A stretch of 50,587 nt of DNA from CAKSHC01 sp045594545 (lineage in GTDB: Bacteria > Bacillota > Clostridia > Oscillospirales > UMGS1783), in contig JAZNYQ010000073.1 in assembly GCA_045594545.1 (NCBI GenBank), positions 1 to 50,587 on the forward strand, written 5' to 3'. Under the pieces are notes generated by a model. The model was given only the letters and a program-made list of their open reading frames with translations, had not been told where the DNA came from and did not search any database. How positions within the stretch are numbered: position 1 is the stretch's first letter; each line of letters starts with the position of its first letter. A program made the position numbers and the translations under genes. Positions 1 through 7,478 of the stretch are shown here, one piece after another.

Positions 1-37
1 ACTCCCGCAATAAGCGTATCGTGTCTTTCTCGACCAT
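1..37 (-). CDS. Partial CDS, unknown protein (N-terminus only)
   Basis: Only the first 12 codons are in the window; they read MVEKDTIRLLRE. The ATG at 35-37 is preceded on the minus strand by an AAGGAG Shine-Dalgarno site with a 9-nt spacer, so the start is well supported. It follows the hemZ stop by about 35 nt on the same strand and may be the last gene of the recJ-relA-MBL-hemZ operon. The product cannot be named from 12 residues. Confidence 0.6.
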   Translation of the reverse strand, partial: MVEKDTIRLLRE

Positions 38-72
38 AAACTCTCACTCCTTCTTTTGAAAGTGTGACCCGT

Positions 73-1479
73 TTATGCGCGATTATTCAACATCTCCTCG
101 ATCTTCTTGATCTTTTGTTCTAAACATTCCGCATCACGCAAATATTCATACGGATACTTCGGCGAATAGATTCGCTGCGGCGAACCGCTTCCCAAAATCT
201 TGGTCGAACTCCCCGCTCCTGCGCCAATTACCGATCCCAGATCATCCATCATGATCATATTGTATAGCGACGCCGTATCGGGTTTAGCCCAACCCGTGTT
301 CTCCAATGCCGCCACCGCGTGCTTTTGCTTGTATAAGTAGTAGGGCTCGTACCCGCACTCAATCAATCGCGCAATCGACCCGTTTACCATCTGCGACGCC
401 GCTCTCGATCGCACAATATCCGCCCCGCTATGCTTCAGATCACTCCCCTGCTTAATGCAAAGCGAATGCACGGTAATATTCTGCACCCCCAAAGCCAAAA
501 CACCCTCTAACGACCGAGAAAATCCTTCCTCTGTATCATTCGGCAACCCCGCAATCAAATCACAGTTAACGGCTCGAAAATCAAACCTCTTGGCCGCCTG
601 CATGGCCGCCTCAAATTGCTCGGTCGTGTGCCGCCGCCCAATCGAGAATAGAATCGCATCGTCTAAGGTCTGCGGATTGATGCAAATGCGATCCGCTCCA
701 CCCTCATGTACCGCCGCCAATTTCTCCTCGGTGATCACATCCGGCCGCCCAAGTTCCACCGTAAACTCCATCAGATGCTCACCAAAACAATCCCGAACCA
801 TCCAACAAAGCCCGTCCAGCTGCTCCGCCGACAAAGTTGCAGGCGTGCCTCCGCCTATGTAAACGGTCCGCACCCGCAGCCCTCGCCGCTCCACCATCTG
901 CGCAATGAGTAAAATCTCCCGCTGCAATGCCGCAAGATATGCGGGAATCAACGCCAGCATCTTCTCACCCGCCCCCGAAATAAAGGAGCAGTAGGTGCAC
1001 CGAGTCGGACAAAACGGGATGGATAGGTATAGGGAAATATCCTCAAATGCCGTCGGCACTGCTATATTATTACGTACCCGCACAACATCGGCACATAACT
1101 GCGCTTTATGCTCGGCCATTTCAAAAGTCTTGGCAAATGCCGCTACCGAAAGCCCCATCCGCCCAAACTCCCGCGCCGGTCGAATCCCCGTAAATACACC
1201 CCAGTCCGGTTTAAAGTTTGTATACTTTACGGCAACCGCAAAAAAGGAGCGCTTGACCGCATCCCGCACCGCATGATCGTCTGTACCGTCACAAGCAATA
1301 AAGGCCTCGCACTCCCCATTTTCTGCACGCAAAACCGTGCGGCAACCCCACATCGGCTGCCGCACCATCTCGCTGACCACCTCAGGAAACCCCTCATGCG
1401 TACTCTCACCGGGAAAAAACGCCGAAGCCATGCTCTGCAGGTCATACAATCTCTGATGTCCGATACATATCAGTTTCAT
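73..1479 (-). CDS. hemZ: Coproporphyrinogen III dehydrogenase-like radical SAM protein HemZ
   Basis: A 468-aa radical SAM enzyme of the HemZ/HemN-like family, which is linked to oxygen-independent oxidation of coproporphyrinogen III in heme synthesis. The [4Fe-4S]/SAM motif CPTRCTYC (C157-x3-C161-x2-C164) follows the typical SIPF lead-in. The glycine-rich YIGGGTPA and the later NCDLIAGLP segments also fit the family. I place the start at MKLICIGHQ (ATG at 1477-1479), not at the longer open frame that would run into the upstream gene; this leaves a 4-nt gap after the MBL stop and gives a length close to B. subtilis HemZ (about 500 aa). It is the fourth gene of an operon with recJ, relA and the MBL hydrolase. 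No other heme genes are visible, so a role outside heme synthesis is possible. Confidence 0.85.
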   Translation of the reverse strand: MKLICIGHQRLYDLQSMASAFFPGESTHEGFPEVVSEMVRQPMWGCRTVLRAENGECEAFIACDGTDDHAVRDAVKRSFFAVAVKYTNFKPDWGVFTGIRPAREFGRMGLSVAAFAKTFEMAEHKAQLCADVVRVRNNIAVPTAFEDISLYLSIPFCPTRCTYCSFISGAGEKMLALIPAYLAALQREILLIAQMVERRGLRVRTVYIGGGTPATLSAEQLDGLCWMVRDCFGEHLMEFTVELGRPDVITEEKLAAVHEGGADRICINPQTLDDAILFSIGRRHTTEQFEAAMQAAKRFDFRAVNCDLIAGLPNDTEEGFSRSLEGVLALGVQNITVHSLCIKQGSDLKHSGADIVRSRAASQMVNGSIARLIECGYEPYYLYKQKHAVAALENTGWAKPDTASLYNMIMMDDLGSVIGAGAGSSTKILGSGSPQRIYSPKYPYEYLRDAECLEQKIKKIEEMLNNRA

Positions 1480-1483
1480 AATG

Positions 1484-2116
1484 TTAGAAAAACGGATTAA
1501 ATGTCTTCTCGCGTACCATGTCGGTTGCCGGCCCATGTCCCGGATATACAACCAAATGATCGGGCAACGCCTTGACAATGTCTAACGTATGCGCCATCTT
1601 CTCCGGCTGACTTTCCGGAAAATCGGTACGCCCGATCGTCCCCCGCATCAGCGTATCCCCCGTAAACACAACATCATCGCACAAAATCAGCATACTCCCG
1701 CCCGTGTGCCCCGGCACCGAACAAAAGGTAAAATGCAGACTCCCAACATCCAAAGTCTCTCCGTCAAATACCAACCGATGCGGCCGTATATAGGCTTCCC
1801 GTATCATCTGCTCCGACTTGGGCGGGAATACATAACGGGTAATACCGCCACCCTGCTCAAACAAGGAGGCATCCGCCCCGTTCATGACCACCTGCGCTCC
1901 CGTCTGTTCAGCAACCGCGCGCCCCGCAAAGGTATGATCATAATGCCCATGCGTAAAGAGGATATACTTTACATCAACACCCATCGCCTCAATCTCCGAC
2001 AGAATGCGGTCAGCGTGAAAACCGGGGTCGATCACAACACCAAACCCACTGGTTTCGTCCTTGATGATATAGCAATTGGTCTCCAACGGGCCAAGCGGCA
2101 AACAGGAAATCTTCAT
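1484..2116 (-). CDS. MBL-fold metallo-hydrolase (GloB/YqgX-like)
   Basis: A 210-aa metallo-beta-lactamase-fold hydrolase. The zinc-binding motif THGHYDH (H56, H58, D60, H61) is present, followed by VPGHTGGS and FTGDTLMRGTIGRTD, and a last histidine in VYPGHGP. This motif set is typical of glyoxalase II-like or YqgX-type thioester hydrolases. The substrate cannot be read from sequence. Its start overlaps the relA stop, so the two are probably translationally coupled, and hemZ follows after 4 nt. This gene commonly sits beside relA in clostridia. Confidence 0.9.
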   Translation of the reverse strand: MKISCLPLGPLETNCYIIKDETSGFGVVIDPGFHADRILSEIEAMGVDVKYILFTHGHYDHTFAGRAVAEQTGAQVVMNGADASLFEQGGGITRYVFPPKSEQMIREAYIRPHRLVFDGETLDVGSLHFTFCSVPGHTGGSMLILCDDVVFTGDTLMRGTIGRTDFPESQPEKMAHTLDIVKALPDHLVVYPGHGPATDMVREKTFNPFF

Positions 2117-4281
2117 TAGTTTACACCTCTGGTAATTTGAATCACACTCGGAATCTTGCGTAACCGACTGGTCACCGACTCCAAATGTCCAAGATTCTTA
2201 ATGTCAATCGTAACCGTCAGCACAACCTCATCCTCATTCATCTCCCTTGCCGAGAGCTGATGGATCATCACGTGCAAGGCCGCCAATGCCGTCGTCACAT
2301 CAGCCGCCAACCCGATACGGTTGTGCGCCAAAATGTTAAGGGTGGCCGCAAACCACTTATCCTCATAATAATCCCACGACACCCCGATCAGCCGCGCCGC
2401 ACCGTCAGCCGAACCGATCATGTTTTTCACGTTGGGGCAGTCACTCTTGTGCACCGACACCCCGTATCCACGGGTAATAAACCCAACGATCTCATCCCCC
2501 GGCAACGGATTACAGCAATGCGAAAGTTTAACAAGACAGTTATCAATGCCCTCCACGATCACGCCGCCCGACGCACGGGATACCGGCACCTTGCCGTCTA
2601 CCTTGGTGATCTCAGGCGCTGCAGGCTTACGCAAAGCACGGTATTCGTCGATCATCTTGGGCATGATCTTGGTGATCAAAAGCCCGCCGTAGCCTACCGT
2701 CGCATACAATTCTTCCTCATCCTTCATCGAGAATCGGGAACATGCCGAAGCGATTAGGGTATCATGGATCTCCCCGCTGAGCGGTATGCCGTTTTTGCGC
2801 ATCTCCCGCTCAATATCGTCCCGTCCCTTGACAATGTTCTCTTCTCTCTTCTCTCGCTTGAAGTATTGCCGAATCTTCGCACGCGCCCCATTGGTGCGTA
2901 CCATGTTCAGCCAGTCACGGGACGGCCCGCGCTGAGCCGAAGTCGTCAAAACTTCTACAACATCCCCGTTGCTGAGCGAATAGGACAACTCCACGATCTT
3001 GCCGTTGACCTTAGCCCCGATCATGCTATTACCCACTGCCGTGTGTATGTTGTAAGCAAAATCGATCGGATTCGATCCCGCCGGCAGATTGATGACATCC
3101 CCCTTGGGTGTGAATACAAATACCTGATCGGCAAACAGATTGACCTTCAGATCCCGCATGAAATCCTCATTGTCGGTGTGCTCCCCCTGCTCCTCTAAAA
3201 GCGAACGGATCCACTCCAGTTTGCTGTCGATCGAATCACTGCCGGTAATCCCGCCTTTGTATTTCCAATGCGCCGCAATACCAAACTCGGCCACCCGATG
3301 CATCTCCCATGTGCGGATCTGCACCTCAAACGATACCCCCTCACGAGAGAGAACGACCGTGTGCAAGGATTGGTACATGTTCGGCTTGGGCGTCGAAATG
3401 TAATCTTTGAACCGCCCGGGCAGCGGCGTGAACATATCGTGAATCATGCCCAAGACGTTGTAACAATCGGGCACACTGTCCACAATGACACGCACCGCAA
3501 ACAAGTCATAGATCTCATCAAAGGTATGATTCTGTGTGTACATCTTGTTATATACACTGTAGATCTGCTTGATGCGCGAATCAATGCTGAATTTGATGTT
3601 GGCTTCTCCAAACCGAGCCGACATCTTCTCTTTCACCGCCCGCAACATCTGATCGCCGTGATCGTAGATCGCGCTGATATCCCGCTCGATCTCTGCATAC
3701 CCGATCGGATCCAGATAGGATAACGAAATATCCTGCAACTCCGCTTTAATGCGGCGCATACCTAAGCGATCCGCCAACGGCGCAAAGATCTGCATCGTCT
3801 CAAAAGAGATCTCCCGTTGCTTGGCCTCCGTCTTAAAGGAGAGGGTGCGCATATTATGCAAGCGGTCGGCCAGTTTGATGAGAATGACACGAATATCCTG
3901 CACCATCGCCAATAACATCTTGCGCAAATTCTCCGCCTGCTCGTCTTCCTCGGTGTTGTAATTGATCTTGCTCAGTTTGGATAGGCCGTCCACGATCAGC
4001 AACACATCCGCCCCAAACTCCTTGCGAATGGTGGCCGGTGAAAGATCGGTATCTTCCAGCGTGTCATGCAATAACGCCGCCACTACCATATCGGTATCGC
4101 AGTCCATTCCAACCAAAATTAACGCCACCTCAACCGGATGCGAAATGTAAGGCTCACCCGATTGCCGCATCTGCTCCCCGTGCACCTCTCTGGCAATGTC
4201 ATAAGCGCGCAGGATCTTTTCCATATCCAATTGTGTCCTACGGGAGGCAATCCCGTCGATCAATTTCTTTTTGTAATCCAT
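2116..4281 (-). CDS. relA: Bifunctional (p)ppGpp synthetase/hydrolase RelA/SpoT
   Basis: A 721-aa Rel enzyme that makes and degrades the stringent alarmone (p)ppGpp. The N-terminal HD hydrolase domain shows H48 in YISHP and the H72-D73 pair in ALLHDTLEDT. The synthetase domain includes the EVQIRTWEMHRVAEFGIAAHWKYK region. A TGS domain (VFTPKGDVINLPAGS) and a C-terminal zinc-finger-like (HCCNPLPGDEIVG) and ACT region follow. The length matches long Rel proteins (about 730 aa). It lies 1 nt after recJ and overlaps the MBL gene, so it is co-transcribed. Both hydrolase and synthetase motifs look intact. Confidence 0.97.
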   Translation of the reverse strand: MDYKKKLIDGIASRRTQLDMEKILRAYDIAREVHGEQMRQSGEPYISHPVEVALILVGMDCDTDMVVAALLHDTLEDTDLSPATIRKEFGADVLLIVDGLSKLSKINYNTEEDEQAENLRKMLLAMVQDIRVILIKLADRLHNMRTLSFKTEAKQREISFETMQIFAPLADRLGMRRIKAELQDISLSYLDPIGYAEIERDISAIYDHGDQMLRAVKEKMSARFGEANIKFSIDSRIKQIYSVYNKMYTQNHTFDEIYDLFAVRVIVDSVPDCYNVLGMIHDMFTPLPGRFKDYISTPKPNMYQSLHTVVLSREGVSFEVQIRTWEMHRVAEFGIAAHWKYKGGITGSDSIDSKLEWIRSLLEEQGEHTDNEDFMRDLKVNLFADQVFVFTPKGDVINLPAGSNPIDFAYNIHTAVGNSMIGAKVNGKIVELSYSLSNGDVVEVLTTSAQRGPSRDWLNMVRTNGARAKIRQYFKREKREENIVKGRDDIEREMRKNGIPLSGEIHDTLIASACSRFSMKDEEELYATVGYGGLLITKIMPKMIDEYRALRKPAAPEITKVDGKVPVSRASGGVIVEGIDNCLVKLSHCCNPLPGDEIVGFITRGYGVSVHKSDCPNVKNMIGSADGAARLIGVSWDYYEDKWFAATLNILAHNRIGLAADVTTALAALHVMIHQLSAREMNEDEVVLTVTIDIKNLGHLESVTSRLRKIPSVIQITRGVN

Positions 4282-4282
4282 A

Positions 4283-6301
4283 TTATCCTTTCAGCCGCTT
4301 CCATAGCGCTGATTGCGTTAAATTTTTCTTCTCGTTGCAACAGTTGACTAAAATGCGAACCTGCCGCCCCATCGGATGCAACTCCGCCATCTTCAATTCA
4401 CTGAGCACCCCCAGCGACAGCATCAACTGCGAGTAATGAAAAGGCTTGCCGAACGCCCGCGAAATGCGCCGCGCCATTACCGACGGATAGCGGGGCGTAT
4501 CCGCATCCGCCTCCCCCATCGTTCGCAATAAATAACTGTATACGTCGATCACGTCCTTGCGGTCGGGTATCGCCGCTTCCGGCAAACGGTCAAGCTCTCC
4601 CGCCATAAACTGCTCGTATTCCCGCTCATATCCTTCCGCCAAACAGCATTGCGATACCTCGATCTTCTTGATGATCAGTTGTAACTGCTCGGAATGTTTA
4701 CTCGTATTAACGTCCAGCGCATATACAATATCCACCAGATCCCCCGCCGAGCATCGCAACTCCCGCAACGTGTGTCCAAACATCAGCCCCGTAAACCGAC
4801 GCCCGTTCTTTTCTAAGGATAAGCGCAAATGCCTCACATTCGCCAAAGGCATCAATTCTTCCAATAACACCTCTTTGGTCACGAACAACGGCTGCGGATT
4901 TTCCATACCGTACGGCTCCAGTTTTTGAAGCTGATGCGCCAGATTCATGGTGATCTGCTCCACATCCAGCACCGCCGAAACCGATAGCCCCGGCGCATAT
5001 CCCGCATCCGAACAGACCCGCTCGGCCCGATGAATCAACGCCTCTTTCAAGGCCGGTATGTTTTCTTCTTTCACCGTAAAGCCGGCCGCCAGTTCATGCC
5101 CGCCGAATTCATCCAGCAGATGAGCACTCTCCCCCATCGCCGCAAACATATTAAATCCCTTCACACTGCGGGCACTGCCCCGTCCGATTCCGTGGCTTAC
5201 CGATACGATCACACACGGTAAGGCATACCGATCCACCAACCGCGACGCCACAATACCGGCAATGCCGTTGGGCCAGTCTTCCACGCAAAGGAATAACAAC
5301 CGCTGTCCCTCTTGGTTCGGCTCCTGCTCCACCATCGTCGAGGCCGCTTCAACCGCGCCGCTCTCGATCTGTTGCCGCTCTCGGTTGAATTGCATCAACT
5401 TCTCCGCGTATTGATGTGCCTGCGCCGCTTGATCGGTGCATAACAACTCAACGGCCAACTCCGAATGATCCACCCGCCCCGCCGCATTGAGCCGAGGCGC
5501 GATCACAAAACCCGCACAGGATGCCGTAATGGCACGGTTGAAGTTGTAACTTGCACTGCGAAGCAAAATGTCAATCCCTAATCGCCGCTTGCTCTGCATC
5601 TGCCGCAGTCCCATTTTGACTAATGAACGATTCTCATCGGTCAGCGGCATGGCATCGGCCACCGTACCGATGGCCACCAGATCACAATACCGATCCAGCT
5701 CCTCAGTCGGATTGCCCCGCAGCGCCGCCAGCGCGCAAATGAGTTTGAGCGCCACACCCGCGCCCGATAAATGCGGATAGGGATAGGTCTCTCCCTCTCG
5801 TTTTGGATCAAGCACCGCATATACCTTTGGCAATACCGATTTACATTCGTGATGATCGGTCACGATCACATCCGCCGCCATATCCCCAACGCCCTCACTC
5901 AGCGCCGAGATCCCGCAGTCCACCGTAATGATCAGATCAATCCCTTTCGTGATCTCCGAAACTTCGCCGCGCCAAAAGGCGGCAATCCGATCGGTAGGGG
6001 GAATGTAGTACTGCACATCCGCACCGACCGAGCGCAGATACTGAACCGTCACCGCCGTGGCCGTAATGCCGTCGGCATCCGAATCGCCCACGATCAAGAT
6101 CTTTTCCTGTCCATCCACCGCCCGCCAGATGCGTTCTACCGCCCGCGGCATATCCCGCATCGTCATCGGGTCGTGGAAGATCACATGGGAATCCGAAAGA
6201 AAATCACGGGCATGGTCAACCGAGTCAATGCCCCGCTCGATTAAAATATCGGCTAAAATACTGTCGATGCCGCAAGCATCCGCTAACATCTGACCGTCCA
6301 T
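4283..6301 (-). CDS. recJ: Single-stranded-DNA-specific exonuclease RecJ
   Basis: A 672-aa DHH-family 5'-3' exonuclease acting on single-stranded DNA in recombination and repair. Seen: motif I as GDSDADG (residues 72-78), VTVDCG, the DHH motif VTDHH (147-151), the DHHA1-type segment FGGHELAAGFTV, and a C-terminal winged-helix-like tail. Two oddities: motif I has Ser where RecJ usually has Tyr (GDYDADG), and the usual R-x-EGYG loop after the YYIP strand is replaced by a shorter, different stretch. It is also shorter than the Bacillus protein (about 785 aa). It is the first gene of the operon: promoter at 6357-6385, and a GGGGG SD before ATG 6301. Confidence 0.93.
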   Translation of the reverse strand: MDGQMLADACGIDSILADILIERGIDSVDHARDFLSDSHVIFHDPMTMRDMPRAVERIWRAVDGQEKILIVGDSDADGITATAVTVQYLRSVGADVQYYIPPTDRIAAFWRGEVSEITKGIDLIITVDCGISALSEGVGDMAADVIVTDHHECKSVLPKVYAVLDPKREGETYPYPHLSGAGVALKLICALAALRGNPTEELDRYCDLVAIGTVADAMPLTDENRSLVKMGLRQMQSKRRLGIDILLRSASYNFNRAITASCAGFVIAPRLNAAGRVDHSELAVELLCTDQAAQAHQYAEKLMQFNRERQQIESGAVEAASTMVEQEPNQEGQRLLFLCVEDWPNGIAGIVASRLVDRYALPCVIVSVSHGIGRGSARSVKGFNMFAAMGESAHLLDEFGGHELAAGFTVKEENIPALKEALIHRAERVCSDAGYAPGLSVSAVLDVEQITMNLAHQLQKLEPYGMENPQPLFVTKEVLLEELMPLANVRHLRLSLEKNGRRFTGLMFGHTLRELRCSAGDLVDIVYALDVNTSKHSEQLQLIIKKIEVSQCCLAEGYEREYEQFMAGELDRLPEAAIPDRKDVIDVYSYLLRTMGEADADTPRYPSVMARRISRAFGKPFHYSQLMLSLGVLSELKMAELHPMGRQVRILVNCCNEKKNLTQSALWKRLKG

Positions 6302-6356
6302 GATCTTCCCCCTTTCCCAAAGATATATATAATATACCCAATTATAATATTATAAA

Positions 6357-6385
6357 ATTATATCACACATCTTTCCCTCTTTCAA
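6357..6385 (-). promoter_or_regulatory. Sigma-A promoter of recJ-relA operon
   Basis: On the minus strand TTGAAA (6380-6385), a 17-nt spacer and TATAAT (6357-6362). Start of transcription is expected near 6350, giving a leader of about 50 nt before recJ. Confidence 0.8.
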
Positions 6386-6410
6386 CACAAAAATATAAAG
6401 AAAAAGAGGC

Positions 6411-6620
6411 AGCCGTTGAGGTGCACTCCGTAAGGAAGTGCACCTCAGCTAAGTTTGCCCTTTGGGGCACGTGAAGTGATCTTCGATCGTGAAGTTGTCC
6501 TATGGACAGTGAAGTTTCGCTTACGGCGAAATGGGCAGGCTTAACTTCACATGGATATCCATCCATACTTCACTGCGAGTGAAACGAGCCACTTCACTTT
6601 TGCGTCAGCAAAAATTTCAC
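6411..6620. repeat. Multi-hairpin inverted-repeat element (gtgaagt / acttcac units)
   Basis: This non-coding stretch between recJ and the next gene is built from three direct units GTGAAGT (6471-6477, 6489-6495, 6509-6515), then the inverse ACTTCAC three times (6544-6550, 6567-6573, 6591-6597) and once as ATTTCAC (6614-6620). Small private hairpins sit between units: GATC-ttc-GATC (6478-6488), GTCC-tat-GGAC (6497-6507), TTCGC-N5-GCGAA (6516-6530), the palindrome ATGGATATCCAT (6551-6562) and TTTTGC-gtca-GCAAAA (6598-6613). Two more hairpins precede it (6417-6447 with a 1-nt bulge; TGCCC/GGGCA 6456-6469). The whole can fold as a branched cruciform. I believe similar repeats are scattered in gut clostridia, but this is recollection. 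Confidence 0.8.
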
Positions 6621-6681
6621 GTAACGAGCAGGACAATTAAATATATAATTGTTTTGACAAAAGTGTCATTTTTGCGTTACA

Positions 6682-6720
6682 TACAAAAACGGAGACAACT
6701 TCTTTACGAAATGTCTCCGT
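6682..6720 (-). terminator. Intrinsic terminator of the 6726-7169 gene
   Basis: The 9-bp stem ACGGAGACA / TGTCTCCGT (6689-6697 and 6712-6720) is followed on the minus strand by TTTTTG. It lies 5 nt past the stop codon. Confidence 0.85.
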
Positions 6721-6725
6721 TCAGG

Positions 6726-7169
6726 CTACCCCCTATACTGTCTTTTGGTTTGCGGCATCCGATCAAGAATCATCTCTTTTACCTCTTTCTCGCACTTGTA
6801 TGCCTGTATTCGATACTTCCCGTGTGCCGTACGAACGGTGAGTATATCATCTGCGGCATACACATCGGTAATCTCCCGATACGCAACCGTAAACGCCACA
6901 CCCTTTTTCACCAATCGCCCCATCGAAACCCCTTTTATATACTGCTCATGCAATTCCACATACGATTTCTTCATGAACGTTACATCGGCAATCTGATCGA
7001 TAAGAAACAATCCCCAAACACACATCCCAACAACAGCATACTCAAACGAAACAAACAGAACGATCGCTATCTGCACAAGCCATCCCGGTATAAGAATCCA
7101 AGCCAGCGACTTGTAAATGGGGTAATCAAATTTATCCTTTGTTGAAATCAGGATTCCGTCCCTCGCCAT
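6726..7169 (-). CDS. Two-TM membrane protein with PH-like C-terminal domain, unknown function
   Basis: A 147-aa protein. After about 20 residues come two adjacent hydrophobic helices (SLAWILIPGWLVQIAIVLFV and AVVGMCVWGLFLI), then a soluble beta-rich tail (YREITDVYAADDILTVRTAHG...) like the bacterial PH domains of small membrane proteins. The frame stays open 25 codons further upstream, but I choose ATG 7167-7169 because GGAGGGG lies 5 nt before it. The upstream extension would be read through a terminator hairpin. Its transcript starts at a consensus promoter about 170 nt upstream and carries a strongly folded leader (see 7186-7340). No function can be assigned; the PH-like call is by pattern only. 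Confidence 0.7.
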   Translation of the reverse strand: MARDGILISTKDKFDYPIYKSLAWILIPGWLVQIAIVLFVSFEYAVVGMCVWGLFLIDQIADVTFMKKSYVELHEQYIKGVSMGRLVKKGVAFTVAYREITDVYAADDILTVRTAHGKYRIQAYKCEKEVKEMILDRMPQTKRQYRG

Positions 7170-7185
7170 GGCTTCCCCTCCAAAT

Positions 7186-7215
7186 AAAAAAGTGTGCCCC
7201 AACAAAGGAGCACAC
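7186..7215 (-). terminator. Intrinsic terminator inside the 5' leader (attenuator candidate)
   Basis: On the minus strand GTGTGCTCC - 6 nt - GGGGCACAC (plus arms 7192-7200 and 7207-7215, one G-U pair) is followed directly by TTTTTT (7186-7191). The SD GGAGGGG of the downstream gene begins 5 nt later. No other minus-strand gene lies upstream to be terminated, so it probably controls read-through into the 6726-7169 gene. Confidence 0.75.
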
Positions 7216-7238
7216 CGAAAAAGCGCTTCCCTCATTGT

Positions 7239-7340
7239 TGTCACACAAGCTTAATTCCATTTCGGTATAAGCAAAAAGAGAAAACACTTTTTACCACAGT
7301 ATTTTCCCGAAATGGAATAAAAATATTTACTTGTGTGACA
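7239..7340 (-). ncRNA. Structured 5' leader RNA (three stacked stems), cis-regulatory candidate
   Basis: Read on the minus strand from the predicted transcription start (about 7339), the RNA opens with TGTCACACAAG, which pairs perfectly with CTTGTGTGACA (plus 7330-7340 and 7239-7249). Inside lies a second 12-bp stem ATTCCATTTCGG/CCGAAATGGAAT (plus 7307-7318 and 7254-7265). Inside that is an 8-bp stem GAAAATAC/GTGTTTTC with one G-U pair (plus 7299-7306 and 7280-7287), closing an 11-nt loop. The leader terminator at 7186-7215 carries GTGTG and CACAC segments that could exchange with the outer stem. It matches no riboswitch class I recognise. The alternative is a MITE-like long inverted repeat. 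Confidence 0.6.
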
Positions 7341-7345
7341 TGGCG

Positions 7346-7374
7346 AGTATATCACATCCTGCCCATTTTGTCAA
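7346..7374 (-). promoter_or_regulatory. Sigma-A promoter driving the structured leader
   Basis: Minus strand TTGACA (7369-7374), 17-nt spacer, TATACT (7346-7351). The predicted start (7338-7340) falls at the first bases of the outer leader stem. Confidence 0.8.
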
Positions 7375-7423
7375 TATAACACAAAACTGCCAAGTCAACG
7401 CATGGCAGAGTTAAATTGAATAT

Positions 7424-7452
7424 TTGCTATTTTAATTCAGGTATGGTATAAT
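7424..7452 (+). promoter_or_regulatory. Sigma-A promoter of the fic gene
   Basis: TTGCTA (7424-7429), 17-nt spacer, TATAAT (7447-7452), 26 nt before the GTG start. It diverges from the leader promoter at 7346-7374. Confidence 0.75.
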
Positions 7453-7478
7453 AGTAATATACGAAATGAGGTGAACCT

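Noticed and set aside
6363..6566. 67-aa minus-strand ORF in the recJ upstream gap
   Set aside because: It lies inside the multi-hairpin repeat and the recJ promoter; no SD.
6531..7145. 204-aa plus-strand ORF
   Set aside because: It runs through the repeat, a terminator and the antisense of the membrane-protein gene.
7239..7340. MITE with 11-bp terminal inverted repeats
   Set aside because: Possible, but no clear target-site duplication is visible, and the match of its edge to a predicted transcription start plus the leader terminator favours an RNA structure. Kept as an alternative.
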